Shown: positions 8,120 through 16,420 of the stretch, in pieces
How the letters are laid out: each line of letters begins with the position of its first letter
How positions within the stretch are numbered: the first letter of the stretch is position 1
DNA from: an uncultured Gammaproteobacteria bacterium
GTDB taxonomy: Bacteria; Pseudomonadota; Gammaproteobacteria; UBA6429; Thiohalophilaceae
Assembly (NCBI GenBank): GCA_937967995.1
Contig: CALBTB010000005.1
Location: forward strand, 1 to 64,000
DNA: 64,000 nucleotides
Direction of reading: 5' to 3'
The notes under the pieces: generated by a model
The model's input: the letters and a program-made list of their open reading frames with translations, nothing else
Databases searched by the model: none
What the model was told of the DNA's origin: nothing
Position numbers and translations under genes: made by a program

Positions 8120-9124
8120 ATGATGCGAAACCGATTACTGACAATTGCTTTCATTATGCTCTTACAACCCGTCGCTGCACTGGCGCACGATACCCGTCCA
8201 TTGTATATCGAAATCAACGAACGCGAGAAAGACCTCTATTCTGTGATGTGGAAGGTACCTGTTACGGTGGCCGCCACCAATGTACCGGAGATCAAACTGC
8301 CTTCCAGCTGCCATGCGACCTCGCCTGTCACAGGTGGCAAAACAACGCGTCAGCAAATGTATCGATGTAAAACTGATTTGTCGAATGAAGCAGTCACGAT
8401 TCATTACCCGAGATATAACCCTTCCATCTCGAGCCTGTTTCACTTTACCCGCCTGTCCGGGGAAAAGTACTCGGTGGTTCTCAGCCCCGATATCCGTGTC
8501 TGGCAGATTCCTGAAAAGGAACATACGTGGAAGGTCGCCAGGGAGTACATGGCGCTGGGTATCAAGCATATTCTGGAGGGTTATGATCATCTGTTATTCA
8601 TTGTCTGTCTGGTGCTGCTGGCGGGAACGTTCCGTCGCATTCTGGTAACGGTGACAGGATTTACCATCGCCCATTCCATTACTCTCGCCCTGTCGGCATT
8701 AGGTATTGTTAAGGTCTCTGTCGCACCCGTGGAGGCAACCATCGCACTCTCCATCGTCTTTGTTGCGATGGAATTGGCGCGTGACAAGCGCCATACCCTG
8801 ACCTGGCGTTATCCAATTGCTGTATCGTCCACATTTGGATTGTTACACGGCTTCGGGTTTGCTGCAGTCCTCACTGAAATCGGATTACCGCAAACCGAAA
8901 TCCCTACCGCTCTGTTATTTTTTAACATTGGTGTCGAGATAGGCCAGATCATGTTTGTGGTTGCAGCCATCTCATTATTCTTTGCGGGTAAGGTATTACT
9001 CAAACGATTACGTATAATGACTTTCAATGATGTACTTCATAAAGTTCAACAACCAGCAGGATATGCTGTGGGTATTTTGGCAATGTTCTGGACAATGGAT
9101 CGCATATCTATATTTTTGTTTTAA
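8120..9124 (+). CDS. HupE/UreJ-family membrane protein
   Basis: The 334-residue product begins with a signal peptide ending in ALAHDTRP. An extracytoplasmic domain of about 130 residues with a Cys pair follows, and then about six or seven hydrophobic helices. The membrane part has His-containing motifs KHILEGYDHLLFI, GFTIAHSITLAL and GLLHGFGFA, as in HupE/UreJ proteins, which are linked to nickel or cobalt uptake. The start at 8120 was chosen because the signal peptide begins there; a longer frame would run back into the preceding gene. It is the last member of the three-gene operon. The metal and direction of transport are inference. Confidence 0.85.
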   Translation: MMRNRLLTIAFIMLLQPVAALAHDTRPLYIEINEREKDLYSVMWKVPVTVAATNVPEIKLPSSCHATSPVTGGKTTRQQMYRCKTDLSNEAVTIHYPRYNPSISSLFHFTRLSGEKYSVVLSPDIRVWQIPEKEHTWKVAREYMALGIKHILEGYDHLLFIVCLVLLAGTFRRILVTVTGFTIAHSITLALSALGIVKVSVAPVEATIALSIVFVAMELARDKRHTLTWRYPIAVSSTFGLLHGFGFAAVLTEIGLPQTEIPTALLFFNIGVEIGQIMFVVAAISLFFAGKVLLKRLRIMTFNDVLHKVQQPAGYAVGILAMFWTMDRISIFLF

Positions 9125-9132
9125 GTACGATT

Positions 9133-9345
9133 ATGGATTTTCATGTCGAACAAGCATATTTCTTCAAGATTATCATCAATTGTTTACACGGTGCACGAGT
9201 CAACACCGCTAAACTACTGACAAAAACCTGTCTTGATAAATTCGATCTGGATAGTCCTGAAAATTATGTTCCTGTTCACACTTTATTTACATTTTTCAAC
9301 GATATTAAATTACAAAAAAATATTAATAACTTATTTAGTAAATAA
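9133..9345 (+). CDS. Small hypothetical protein
   Basis: A 70-codon reading frame starts eight bases after the HupE-like gene and lies in AT-rich sequence. The product, beginning MDFHVEQAYFFKIIINCLHG, shows no recognised domain, signal or membrane segment. There is no clear ribosome binding site, so translation would rely on coupling to the upstream gene. It could equally be a chance open frame in this stretch. Confidence 0.3.
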   Translation: MDFHVEQAYFFKIIINCLHGARVNTAKLLTKTCLDKFDLDSPENYVPVHTLFTFFNDIKLQKNINNLFSK

Positions 9346-9361
9346 ACGAATTTAAACTTGT

Positions 9362-9754
9362 ATGTTAAATAAAATACTTCTGCCTGGTTTTATTCTAATT
9401 CTGTATTCATGTGCTACCGGCCCTGATACCGTTTACCAGTACAATGAAATAGTAATTCGCAATAATTCAGACAGCTCCTTACAGGACGTTAAAATACGCG
9501 TCGACAATACAAACACTGTTTTCAGTTGCAGTAATATTCCAGCGGCGGCGAGCTGTTCAAACAGGTTTCGTCAACGCGAATATCTGGGAAACCCCGTACA
9601 GATCAGCTGGACACACCAGAAAAAAGAGAGGACATCCGGTAAATTTAGACTGAAAGTACCAAATTATCTTGATCCAGATATCCCGCTACGTGGTGTACTA
9701 GAGGTCAACAAACAAGGGATAATCAAGACCTACTTCGAACAGGCTGTTCAATAA
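9362..9754 (+). CDS. Small lipoprotein, unknown function
   Basis: The 130-residue product has a short signal peptide with lipobox LYSC (ILILYSCATGP), so the mature protein should begin with a lipidated Cys near residue 17. The remainder reads as a small beta-rich domain with two further Cys residues (FSCSNIP, AASCSNRF) that could form a disulfide. I do not recognise the family. Low GC and AT-rich flanks set it apart from its neighbours. It precedes the SpoIIAA-like gene by 14 bases and may share its transcript. Confidence 0.65.
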   Translation: MLNKILLPGFILILYSCATGPDTVYQYNEIVIRNNSDSSLQDVKIRVDNTNTVFSCSNIPAAASCSNRFRQREYLGNPVQISWTHQKKERTSGKFRLKVPNYLDPDIPLRGVLEVNKQGIIKTYFEQAVQ

Positions 9755-9768
9755 CGAGGACAATTGCT

Positions 9769-10134
9769 ATGCCGATTGAATGGAATATTGAAAAAAATAA
9801 CCTGGCCCTGTTTCAGGTCTCCGGCCAACTCGGCAAGGAAGAATATCAGAACATCCAGTCCGAGATTCAGTTCATCATACACAAAACCGGTCATATCAGA
9901 ATTCTGGTGATACTAAAAGACTTTACCGGCTGGGAGGCAGCAAAGGGCTGGGAAGATACCTCTGCTATGGAAAAGATTGATCCCTATATCATTAAATTCG
10001 CCATTGTTGGCGACGAGAAGTGGCGTGACCTGGTTGAAGTGTTTACACTAAAAGGCCTGCGCCCGGTGCCCATACAATATTTCGAAACAGGTCAGGAACA
10101 GGCCGCACGCCAGTGGCTTGAGAGGGAGGGATAA
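9769..10134 (+). CDS. SpoIIAA-like STAS-related protein (DUF3478 type)
   Basis: The 121-residue cytosolic protein fits the SpoIIAA-like family, an alpha/beta fold related to STAS domains. Visible hallmarks are the IRILVILKDFTGWEA strand-turn region, an Asp/Glu-rich loop, and the IKFAIVGDEKWRD segment. The C-terminus has YFETGQEQAARQWLEREG, a helix usual in this group. Relatives are small and have no assigned biochemical role, though some are linked to membrane or lipid binding. It is two bases upstream of the DUF3302 gene, so translation is probably coupled. Confidence 0.8.
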   Translation: MPIEWNIEKNNLALFQVSGQLGKEEYQNIQSEIQFIIHKTGHIRILVILKDFTGWEAAKGWEDTSAMEKIDPYIIKFAIVGDEKWRDLVEVFTLKGLRPVPIQYFETGQEQAARQWLEREG

Positions 10135-10136
10135 AC

Positions 10137-10502
10137 ATGCTCGATTATTTTGCACTATTCCTGTTGTTCTTTGTCGCAATTACCCTGTTTTACGGCATTA
10201 TCGTCATTCATGACATTCCCTATGAAATTGCCAAACACCGCAATCATCCGCATCAGGATGCAATACATGTCACCGGCTGGATCAGCCTGTTTACCCTGCA
10301 TGCGTTGTGGCCCTTTTTGTGGATCTGGGCCACGCTGTATCGAGAAGATCGTGGCTGGGGCATGGCGAGCAGTAAAGATGACAGCGCCATCACGGATCGC
10401 ATCGCCACGCTGGAACAGACCATCGATGAATTAAATCAGAAAATCACTGAACTGCAGACGCCGACCCCACCGCCATCTGATAGTGAAAAGGGAGAAACCT
10501 GA
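10137..10502 (+). CDS. DUF3302 inner-membrane protein (YiaW-like)
   Basis: The 121-residue product has two hydrophobic helices. The first spans residues 4-24 (FALLFLLFFVAI region) and the second residues 45-63 (GWISLFTLHALWPFLWIW). They are joined by a loop with the conserved HDIPYEIAKHRNHPHQDAI stretch. A cytosolic coiled coil follows, near TLEQTIDELNQKITELQ. This matches the DUF3302/YiaW family. In Escherichia coli yiaW lies beside yiaV, a HlyD-like gene, and the same pair occurs here with a one-base overlap. It is probably a small partner of the HlyD-like protein. Confidence 0.85.
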   Translation: MLDYFALFLLFFVAITLFYGIIVIHDIPYEIAKHRNHPHQDAIHVTGWISLFTLHALWPFLWIWATLYREDRGWGMASSKDDSAITDRIATLEQTIDELNQKITELQTPTPPPSDSEKGET

Positions 10503-11461
10503 TGGACCTGTTACTCATTCTCACCTACGCGGCGATCTGTATTGTTGTCTTCAAGGCATTCAAGATTCCGCTCAATAAATGGAGCGTACCCACGGCAATC
10601 CTGGGTGGTGTTGTGCTGATTGGCACGCTCATCTTTACCATGAACTATAACCACCCCTACTCCGAGATCGGACGTGAATATTTTGTCACGACACCGATTG
10701 TGCCGGCCGTCACCGGCACTGTCATCGACGTGCCGGTAACCGGGCATAGTAAACTTAAAACCGGTGATGTGTTGTTTAAAATCGATCCGGTTCCGTTTGA
10801 GAATAAAGTGGCATCACTCAAGGCTCAGGTCATCTCGGCCGAAGCGGATTTAAAGCGCGCCAGACAATTATTAAAGCAACGCGCGATCAGTCAGCGCGAC
10901 GTGGATCTGGCCGTAGCGAAAGTGGATAACCTGAAAGCGCAACTGGCCACCGCCGAGTACAACCTGGATCAAACCACCGTACGCGCACCAACCGATGGCT
11001 ATGTCACCCAGGTCTCGTTACGTCCCGGCATGCGGGCGGCTTCATTGCCATTACGGCCGGTCATGATCTTTGTACATGACGAAGGCAAGTATTTCGTTGC
11101 CTGGTTCAGACAGAACAGCATGTTACGCCTGTCGGTTGGAGACGAAGCGGAAGTGGCGTTTGATGGCATTCCCGGTGAAGTCTTTACAGGTAAAGTCAAA
11201 ACCGTTTTCCCGGCTATCGCCGAAGGCCAGATTCAACCCAGCGGCAATTTATATAATCCACGTTCTGCGCCCTATCCGGGCAGGCTACCGGTATTAATCG
11301 AAATCACGGATGCTGACTTTGAACCTTATGCCGGACAGGTGCCGGGCGGTGCATATGCACAGGCAGCAATTTACACCCAGCACTTTTCCCATGTTGCCGT
11401 CATGCGCAAGGTGTTGTTACGCATGTCCGCCTGGATGAATTACCTGTTTCCGTTTCATTGA
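10502..11461 (+). CDS. HlyD-family membrane fusion protein (YiaV-like)
   Basis: The 319-residue product has two N-terminal membrane segments, unlike most HlyD proteins, which have one. They are followed by a biotinyl-lipoyl-like half (VPAVTGTVIDVPVTGHSKLK, GDVLFKIDPVPFE), an alpha-hairpin at about residues 100-150, the second lipoyl half (VRAPTDGYVTQVSLRPG) and a beta-barrel part. This is the periplasmic adaptor architecture of efflux or secretion systems and matches YiaV. No inner-membrane pump or outer-membrane channel gene is adjacent. Its neighbours are the DUF3302 protein upstream and an antiporter 27 bases downstream. Confidence 0.88.
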   Translation: MDLLLILTYAAICIVVFKAFKIPLNKWSVPTAILGGVVLIGTLIFTMNYNHPYSEIGREYFVTTPIVPAVTGTVIDVPVTGHSKLKTGDVLFKIDPVPFENKVASLKAQVISAEADLKRARQLLKQRAISQRDVDLAVAKVDNLKAQLATAEYNLDQTTVRAPTDGYVTQVSLRPGMRAASLPLRPVMIFVHDEGKYFVAWFRQNSMLRLSVGDEAEVAFDGIPGEVFTGKVKTVFPAIAEGQIQPSGNLYNPRSAPYPGRLPVLIEITDADFEPYAGQVPGGAYAQAAIYTQHFSHVAVMRKVLLRMSAWMNYLFPFH

Positions 11462-11488
11462 TCGTCATCGCTACGGAGTGTAGTCCTG

Positions 11489-12682
11489 ATGCACGAGCAC
11501 ATCGCGTTATTGCTAACGGCCGCATTGATACTGATTTTCGGGCTGGTGTCGCGCCTGTCAGAACGCTTACCGATAACCGCACCAATGATCTTTACCTGTG
11601 TCGGTATACTGGTGAGTCCGGTCGGCCTGGGCTGGTTTAGTGTCACCATTGATACTGCACTCATCACCACCCTGGCGGAAATCACGCTCATACTGATCCT
11701 GTTTATTGACGCCACCGAGATTCGACTTGCCAGCCTGCTACACCAACGTACTCGGGTCCCCCTGCGCCTGTTGAGCGTTGGACTGCTGTTGTATATGTTA
11801 CTGGGAACCGGTGTGGGATTACTGTTGTTTGATCAACTGGCGTTACTGCCAGTTTTATTGATTGCCTTTATTCTTTCGCCAACCGATGCGGCACTGGGTC
11901 AGGCCATTATAAAAAGCAATACAGTCCCTGAATCCATGCGCCAGTCCATCAGTGTTGAAAGCGGGTTAAATGATGGCATCGCACTACCGCCTATTCTGGT
12001 TTGTATGGCCCTGTTATCGACCACTGCACAAAATGAGTCACAACACTGGGGTATGTTTCTACTGTTACAACTGACACTCGGGCCGCTGATAGGTGCACTG
12101 GTTGGCTGGGCCGGTGGCTGGCTGGTGGAACAGGCTTCGAGACGACAATGGATGAGTGCGACCTTTCAGCGCCTCTCAGCGCTATCCCTGGCATTACTGG
12201 CTTACGCTCTGGCGGAAATGGTGCATGGTAATGGATTTATTGCGGCATTTATTGGCGGCCTGTTTCTGGGTGTACAGACACACAGCGTGCGGGAACGGAT
12301 TCAGGAGTTCGGTGAAGCTGAAGGCCAGTTACTGGCGTTATTCATTTTCATGATCTTCGGCATGATTGTCGTTCCCATTGCCATTGAATACTGGGATATA
12401 CGTGCGGTGATTTATGCCGTGCTCAGCCTGACGCTGATTCGAATGGTCCCGGTCTACCTGAGCCTGATCGGTACCGCCGCCAGTCACAGGGATAAACTGT
12501 TCTACGGCTGGTTCGGGCCGCGTGGTATTGCTTCCGTGCTGTATCTGTTTATGGTGGTCGGCACACTGGGAATCTCGGGATACGAATATATGCTGTCCGT
12601 TATCGTATTGACGGTTTTGCTCAGCATCATTTTACATGGCGCAACAGCAGTACCGTTAATTAAAACGATTAAACCTCAGTGA
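11489..12682 (+). CDS. CPA1-type sodium/proton antiporter
   Basis: The 397-residue product is almost entirely hydrophobic helices. Two signatures identify the CPA family. One is SPTDAALGQAI near residue 131, containing the Thr-Asp of the unwound helix. The other is ESGLNDGIALP near residue 155, containing the Asn-Asp ion-binding pair. A later GPRGIASVLYLF segment matches the conserved helix around the essential Arg. It should exchange sodium or potassium for protons across the inner membrane. It lacks a long cytosolic tail. It ends by overlapping the convergent channel gene by seven bases, and both deal with monovalent cations. Confidence 0.88.
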   Translation: MHEHIALLLTAALILIFGLVSRLSERLPITAPMIFTCVGILVSPVGLGWFSVTIDTALITTLAEITLILILFIDATEIRLASLLHQRTRVPLRLLSVGLLLYMLLGTGVGLLLFDQLALLPVLLIAFILSPTDAALGQAIIKSNTVPESMRQSISVESGLNDGIALPPILVCMALLSTTAQNESQHWGMFLLLQLTLGPLIGALVGWAGGWLVEQASRRQWMSATFQRLSALSLALLAYALAEMVHGNGFIAAFIGGLFLGVQTHSVRERIQEFGEAEGQLLALFIFMIFGMIVVPIAIEYWDIRAVIYAVLSLTLIRMVPVYLSLIGTAASHRDKLFYGWFGPRGIASVLYLFMVVGTLGISGYEYMLSVIVLTVLLSIILHGATAVPLIKTIKPQ

Positions 12683-13371
12683 TTCTGCGTGGTGGCAATA
12701 TGCAGGCCGACCAGTCGGGCGACTAATATGGTGAGATACAACTGGCCAATCACCGCTTCCAGATACGACAAGGTTCGCGCTATGGGCACAACCGGGTTGA
12801 TATCACCAAAGCCCAGTGTAGTGAGCGAGGTAAAACTGAAATACATCAGCACATTAAAATGCTGTTGCTTGCTGACCAGAAACGGCTCCAGTGTTTGGGG
12901 CATACTGATTGAACCCGGATGAATATGTTCGACCAGTCCAAACAGGAAGGTCCAGGCAATACCGATCAGCAAATAGACTGACACGGCACCATAAATTGTA
13001 TTCATCGTGACTTTGCTGGTTTTGAGAATGTCGATCAGAATCGACACAAACAGGAAACTGAAAAACAAGGCCCCGAATACATGCGAAATAATTTCCAGCA
13101 GGCCGGCATGAAAGAAATTGCTCAGCATCTGCAAACCGAACATGGGAACACCCAGCACCACTACTGCCACAATAAACCAGACCTGGCGCCAGGCGGCAAA
13201 TAAGGTGGTGACAAAAACGATAAGAAAGGTGATATCCAGCAGGCGCGCCCCCCTGGCGGCGCTATCGAACAGGGCATGCGCCAGCAACAGAATAATCAGG
13301 CCCAGCATAAACGCCAGATAACGCGGCTTATGAGGAATCCAGGTCTGTAAAAAGGAGTTTTTAAAATGCAT
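12676..13371 (-). CDS. Potassium-channel-like membrane protein
   Basis: The 231-residue protein has about six hydrophobic segments. The last two flank a pore loop reading SFTSLTTLGFGDINP, in which TLGFGD corresponds to the K+ selectivity filter TVGYG/TLGFG. The final helix is YLEAVIGQLYLTILVARLVG. This fits the Ion_trans_2 family of two-helix pore domains with extra helices in front. There is no RCK/TrkA-N regulatory domain. The 3' end overlaps the antiporter gene by seven bases in convergent orientation, which may couple the two by antisense transcription. Confidence 0.85.
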   Translation of the reverse strand: MHFKNSFLQTWIPHKPRYLAFMLGLIILLLAHALFDSAARGARLLDITFLIVFVTTLFAAWRQVWFIVAVVVLGVPMFGLQMLSNFFHAGLLEIISHVFGALFFSFLFVSILIDILKTSKVTMNTIYGAVSVYLLIGIAWTFLFGLVEHIHPGSISMPQTLEPFLVSKQQHFNVLMYFSFTSLTTLGFGDINPVVPIARTLSYLEAVIGQLYLTILVARLVGLHIATTQNH

Positions 13372-13460
13372 AACACAGAATTTACCAGATTAATGACGGC
13401 ATTTCTCAACATATTCGAGTTTTTAATGTATAGTCAAACAAGGAAAGCGGGAGGCAGACC

Positions 13461-13826
13461 ATGACTAAATTCCTGATCATTTTTCTCGGACTGATTTTCA
13501 GCACAGTCCTGCAGGCATCCAACCTGAATTTTCTTAAGGACGCACCAATCGCTGATTTCAATAAAGATGACATTACCATGATGGAGCAAAACATCTATAA
13601 ATCCTTACAGGAGCTTGATGATGGTGAGAAGTCGGCCTGGAAAAATGACGCTACCGGCCATTCCGGCCTGGCAAACCCGGTTAAAACATATGAAAAAGAC
13701 GGTCAGACCTGTCGAACTATTCGAATCGTCAATCGCTCAAACAAACGCATTGCACAGGGTCATTACGACTTTTGCCGGATTGATGATGCACGCTGGGTAC
13801 TGACTTCAACGATCAAGCAGGATTAA
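13461..13826 (+). CDS. Small secreted protein with 17-kDa surface-antigen-like domain
   Basis: The 121-residue product has a clear signal peptide (FLIIFLGLIFSTVLQAS). The remainder resembles the C-terminal domain of the RT0821/Lpp0805 surface-antigen family. That family pattern, a DGEKSAW motif, a TGHSGLANPV stretch and a DGQTCRTIRI stretch, is visible. The two Cys (QTCRT, YDFCRI) would be a disulfide. It is preceded by GGGAGG close to the ATG. It is followed after three bases by another secreted-protein gene, so the two are probably cotranscribed. The role is presumably in the cell envelope, but is unproven. Confidence 0.7.
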   Translation: MTKFLIIFLGLIFSTVLQASNLNFLKDAPIADFNKDDITMMEQNIYKSLQELDDGEKSAWKNDATGHSGLANPVKTYEKDGQTCRTIRIVNRSNKRIAQGHYDFCRIDDARWVLTSTIKQD

Positions 13827-13829
13827 CAG

Positions 13830-14327
13830 ATGCAACGTTTTATTACATGCATTACTTTCACTGCATGTCTTTATCTACCCGGCAGTGTATATGCCATCGA
13901 TTTTGGCGGACAAAACACATCTGACGATACAAGCTTTATTCGCAGCACACTAAAGAATGGCCAGACAGCCGCTGCCCAACCAGGCATGACCTTCGGCAAC
14001 AAACAGCCCAGACGCATAGATTTTGATTTCGATGGCAATCGCGCCTGGCTTAACAGCAAAGGTGAATGGTATATCGAAGGTTATGTGCAACACACACGGC
14101 TGCGTTGCGCCAATTACCAGCTATCTATACGCTTTGGCAAAAGCAAGCAAGGCTGTCTCAACCCGCAATGGGCCACGGACTTTCAAAATGCCAGCAATAT
14201 CAAACAATGCAACAGCGCCACCATGAAGCACAAGGGTGGTGGAAACTTCAACTTACAGAACTCGCTGGACGACATTACCTGCGCCGAAATCAAGCTGGAT
14301 TGTTTTGGTGTGTGCGATGGTAAGTAA
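13830..14327 (+). CDS. Secreted Cys-containing hypothetical protein
   Basis: The 165-residue product begins with a signal peptide (TFTACLYLPGSVYA) and continues with a beta-rich domain containing at least six Cys (RLRCANY, QGCLNP, IKQCNSA, ITCAEI, DCFGVC). These are likely paired as disulfides in the periplasm. I do not recognise the family. It begins three bases after the surface-antigen-like gene and ends six bases from the convergent DUF2461 gene, so little room is left for a terminator. Confidence 0.65.
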   Translation: MQRFITCITFTACLYLPGSVYAIDFGGQNTSDDTSFIRSTLKNGQTAAAQPGMTFGNKQPRRIDFDFDGNRAWLNSKGEWYIEGYVQHTRLRCANYQLSIRFGKSKQGCLNPQWATDFQNASNIKQCNSATMKHKGGGNFNLQNSLDDITCAEIKLDCFGVCDGK

Positions 14328-14333
14328 ACGCAA

Positions 14334-15029
14334 CTAGTAACGCAATCCCACCGCGTTGGTAATAAATTCAATCATTGGCCCGGCCGACTTATACGCACGA
14401 GTCACGTCTGTTATAAAAGATCCTTGCAGCGCCGCTTTCTCCGGTTCGGTCTGAATCACGTAAAAACTTTTAAACTTCAATTGCTCGATCTGCGGGTGAT
14501 CCTTTGCAAACCCTTTTGGTGGGCGCTTGAGTTTGTCACCCTGCACCGGGCCGAAGCGTCTCACAAATGACTTGCTGTAAATGATTTTCTCCCACAATGA
14601 TGGCTTGGTAGCGATCGCGGTGCGAATCTTGTGTAATACCGGATTGGGTGGACACCAGATACCACCGCCAAAAAACACCTGCTTGGGTTCCAGGTGTAAA
14701 TAAAATCCGGGTGCATGGGCATCGCGGCCGGCTGAATGCCGAAAGTGACAACCTACATGTTCCTTGTATGGCGTCTTGTCCTTGGAAAAACGTGTATCGC
14801 GGTAAATGCGAAACATCGAGCCACCATGTGCACGCGGATCGCCATAATAATATTCGGAAATGGTTTTCAGGCGCGAATCCATCGCCTCGACAAAGGCACA
14901 CACCGGCTCAACGACACTGGCTCTGTAACGGGCCTTGTTGTCGTTAAACCAGTCGCGGTTATTGTTCTGCTTTAGCTCGGTTAGAAACCTGAACAGGTCC
15001 TTGGGGAACCCGGGGAAAGTGGTCGGCAT
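14334..15029 (-). CDS. DUF2461 domain protein
   Basis: The 231-residue cytosolic protein fits the DUF2461/TIGR02453 family throughout. The N-terminal FRFLTELKQNNNRDWFNDNK, the central MFRIYRDTRFSKDKTPYKEH and the FYLHLEPKQVFFGGGIW segments are the most characteristic. The biochemical function of the family is not established. It lies just downstream of the sensor/regulator operon on the same strand, with 20 bases between the coding regions, and could be read through from it. Confidence 0.88.
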   Translation of the reverse strand: MPTTFPGFPKDLFRFLTELKQNNNRDWFNDNKARYRASVVEPVCAFVEAMDSRLKTISEYYYGDPRAHGGSMFRIYRDTRFSKDKTPYKEHVGCHFRHSAGRDAHAPGFYLHLEPKQVFFGGGIWCPPNPVLHKIRTAIATKPSLWEKIIYSKSFVRRFGPVQGDKLKRPPKGFAKDHPQIEQLKFKSFYVIQTEPEKAALQGSFITDVTRAYKSAGPMIEFITNAVGLRY

Positions 15030-15049
15030 ATCGAATACCTTAATTAAAA

Positions 15050-16420
15050 TTAATTCTGGTTCTCTTCCATTTCCGCCTTATAACCCTGCAACTTGCGCCA
15101 CAGCGTCGATTTATTGATACCTAAAGTAGTCGCGGTTTTTTCGCGATTGTCGTTAAACTCATCCAGCAGTTTCATAATGTATCGACGTTCCAGTTCCGCG
15201 AGGGTTGGCAGATCACCGTCGATACCGCCACTTGCGGTTTGCGCACCGGGTTTGAGTGTGGAAAGCGCATCGACCTGCATCATTTCACCTTCGGACAGCG
15301 CGATGTGGCGTTCCACCAGGTTTTGCAGTTCGCGTACGTTCCCCGGCCAGCTGTGGTCCATGAGTTTTTTCATGGATGCGGCATCAAAACCTTTGATATT
15401 GCGCTCATACTGTTGATTGAAGTTATCGACGAAGTGTTGCACCAGTAACGGAATATCTTCGCGCCGTTCGCGTAACGGTGGCATTTGGACTTTCACCACG
15501 TTTAGCCGGTGATACAGGTCATGACGAAATGATCCTTCCGCGGCGCGTTGTTCCAGGTTCTGGTTAGTGGCGACGATAAAGCGCACGTCGATGGATTTGG
15601 GTTTCATACCACCGACGCGGGTAACCTGCTGTTCCTGCACCACGCGTAGTAATTTAATCTGCATGGCATCGGAGATATTTCCGATCTCATCCAGGAACAC
15701 GGTGCCACCGCTGGCCACTTCCAGTAAACCCGGTTTACTGGAGACCGCACCGGTAAAGGCACCCTTTTCGTGCCCGAACAGTTCACTTTCCAGTAATGTA
15801 TCGGTGAGCGCGCCACAGTCGATGACGATAAACGGTTTGTTCGCAAACTGGCCCTGGTTGTGAATAGCGCGCGCTACGAGTTCCTTGCCCGTACCGGATT
15901 CACCTTCGATGATCACGTTGCATCGCACATCGGCAATTTTTTCGATCACACCATAGACTTTCTGCATGGCCGCTGAATGGCCCACCATGTCATAACGTTT
16001 TTTCTCGTCGGTTAACTGGCGTTTGAGTAATCGGTTTTCCTGTACCAGCGCGGCATGCTCAAGGGTCTTTTCGATCTGCACGCGCATTTCGTCCATGTCG
16101 AACGGTTTTTTGACAAAGTCACTGGCGCCCAGACGCATGGCTTCAATGGCGCTTTCCACGTCGGCATAACCGGTAATGATGATGTACGGCACCTGTTTGT
16201 CTGTTTTGCGTACTTCACGTAACAGCTCGATACCGGACAAGTTGGGCATGCGCAAATCGCTGATGATCAGCTCGGCACCTTCTTTCTGAAAATAACTCAA
16301 CGCCTCGTGTGGATCCTGAAACACTTCGGCACGATAACTGGCGTCTTCACTGAAGCGCAGCATTAACTCTCCGGCTTTCGGGTCGTCGTCGACGAACAGG
16401 ATGACCGGCTGTTTATTCAT
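15050..16420 (-). CDS. Sigma-54-dependent response regulator (NtrC type)
   Basis: The 456-residue protein has three parts. The receiver domain occupies residues 5-120, with acidic residues DDD at 11-13, phospho-acceptor Asp55 and Lys at FVKKPF. The AAA+ domain occupies about 145-375, with Walker A GESGTGKE, the GAFTGA loop that contacts sigma-54, and Walker B GGTVFLDEIG. A Fis-type helix-turn-helix lies at the end (KTATTLGINKSTLWRKLQGY). It should activate sigma-54 promoters when phosphorylated. It overlaps the 3' end of the kinase gene by eight bases, so the two form a pair. The stimulus is unknown. Confidence 0.93.
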   Translation of the reverse strand: MNKQPVILFVDDDPKAGELMLRFSEDASYRAEVFQDPHEALSYFQKEGAELIISDLRMPNLSGIELLREVRKTDKQVPYIIITGYADVESAIEAMRLGASDFVKKPFDMDEMRVQIEKTLEHAALVQENRLLKRQLTDEKKRYDMVGHSAAMQKVYGVIEKIADVRCNVIIEGESGTGKELVARAIHNQGQFANKPFIVIDCGALTDTLLESELFGHEKGAFTGAVSSKPGLLEVASGGTVFLDEIGNISDAMQIKLLRVVQEQQVTRVGGMKPKSIDVRFIVATNQNLEQRAAEGSFRHDLYHRLNVVKVQMPPLRERREDIPLLVQHFVDNFNQQYERNIKGFDAASMKKLMDHSWPGNVRELQNLVERHIALSEGEMMQVDALSTLKPGAQTASGGIDGDLPTLAELERRYIMKLLDEFNDNREKTATTLGINKSTLWRKLQGYKAEMEENQN

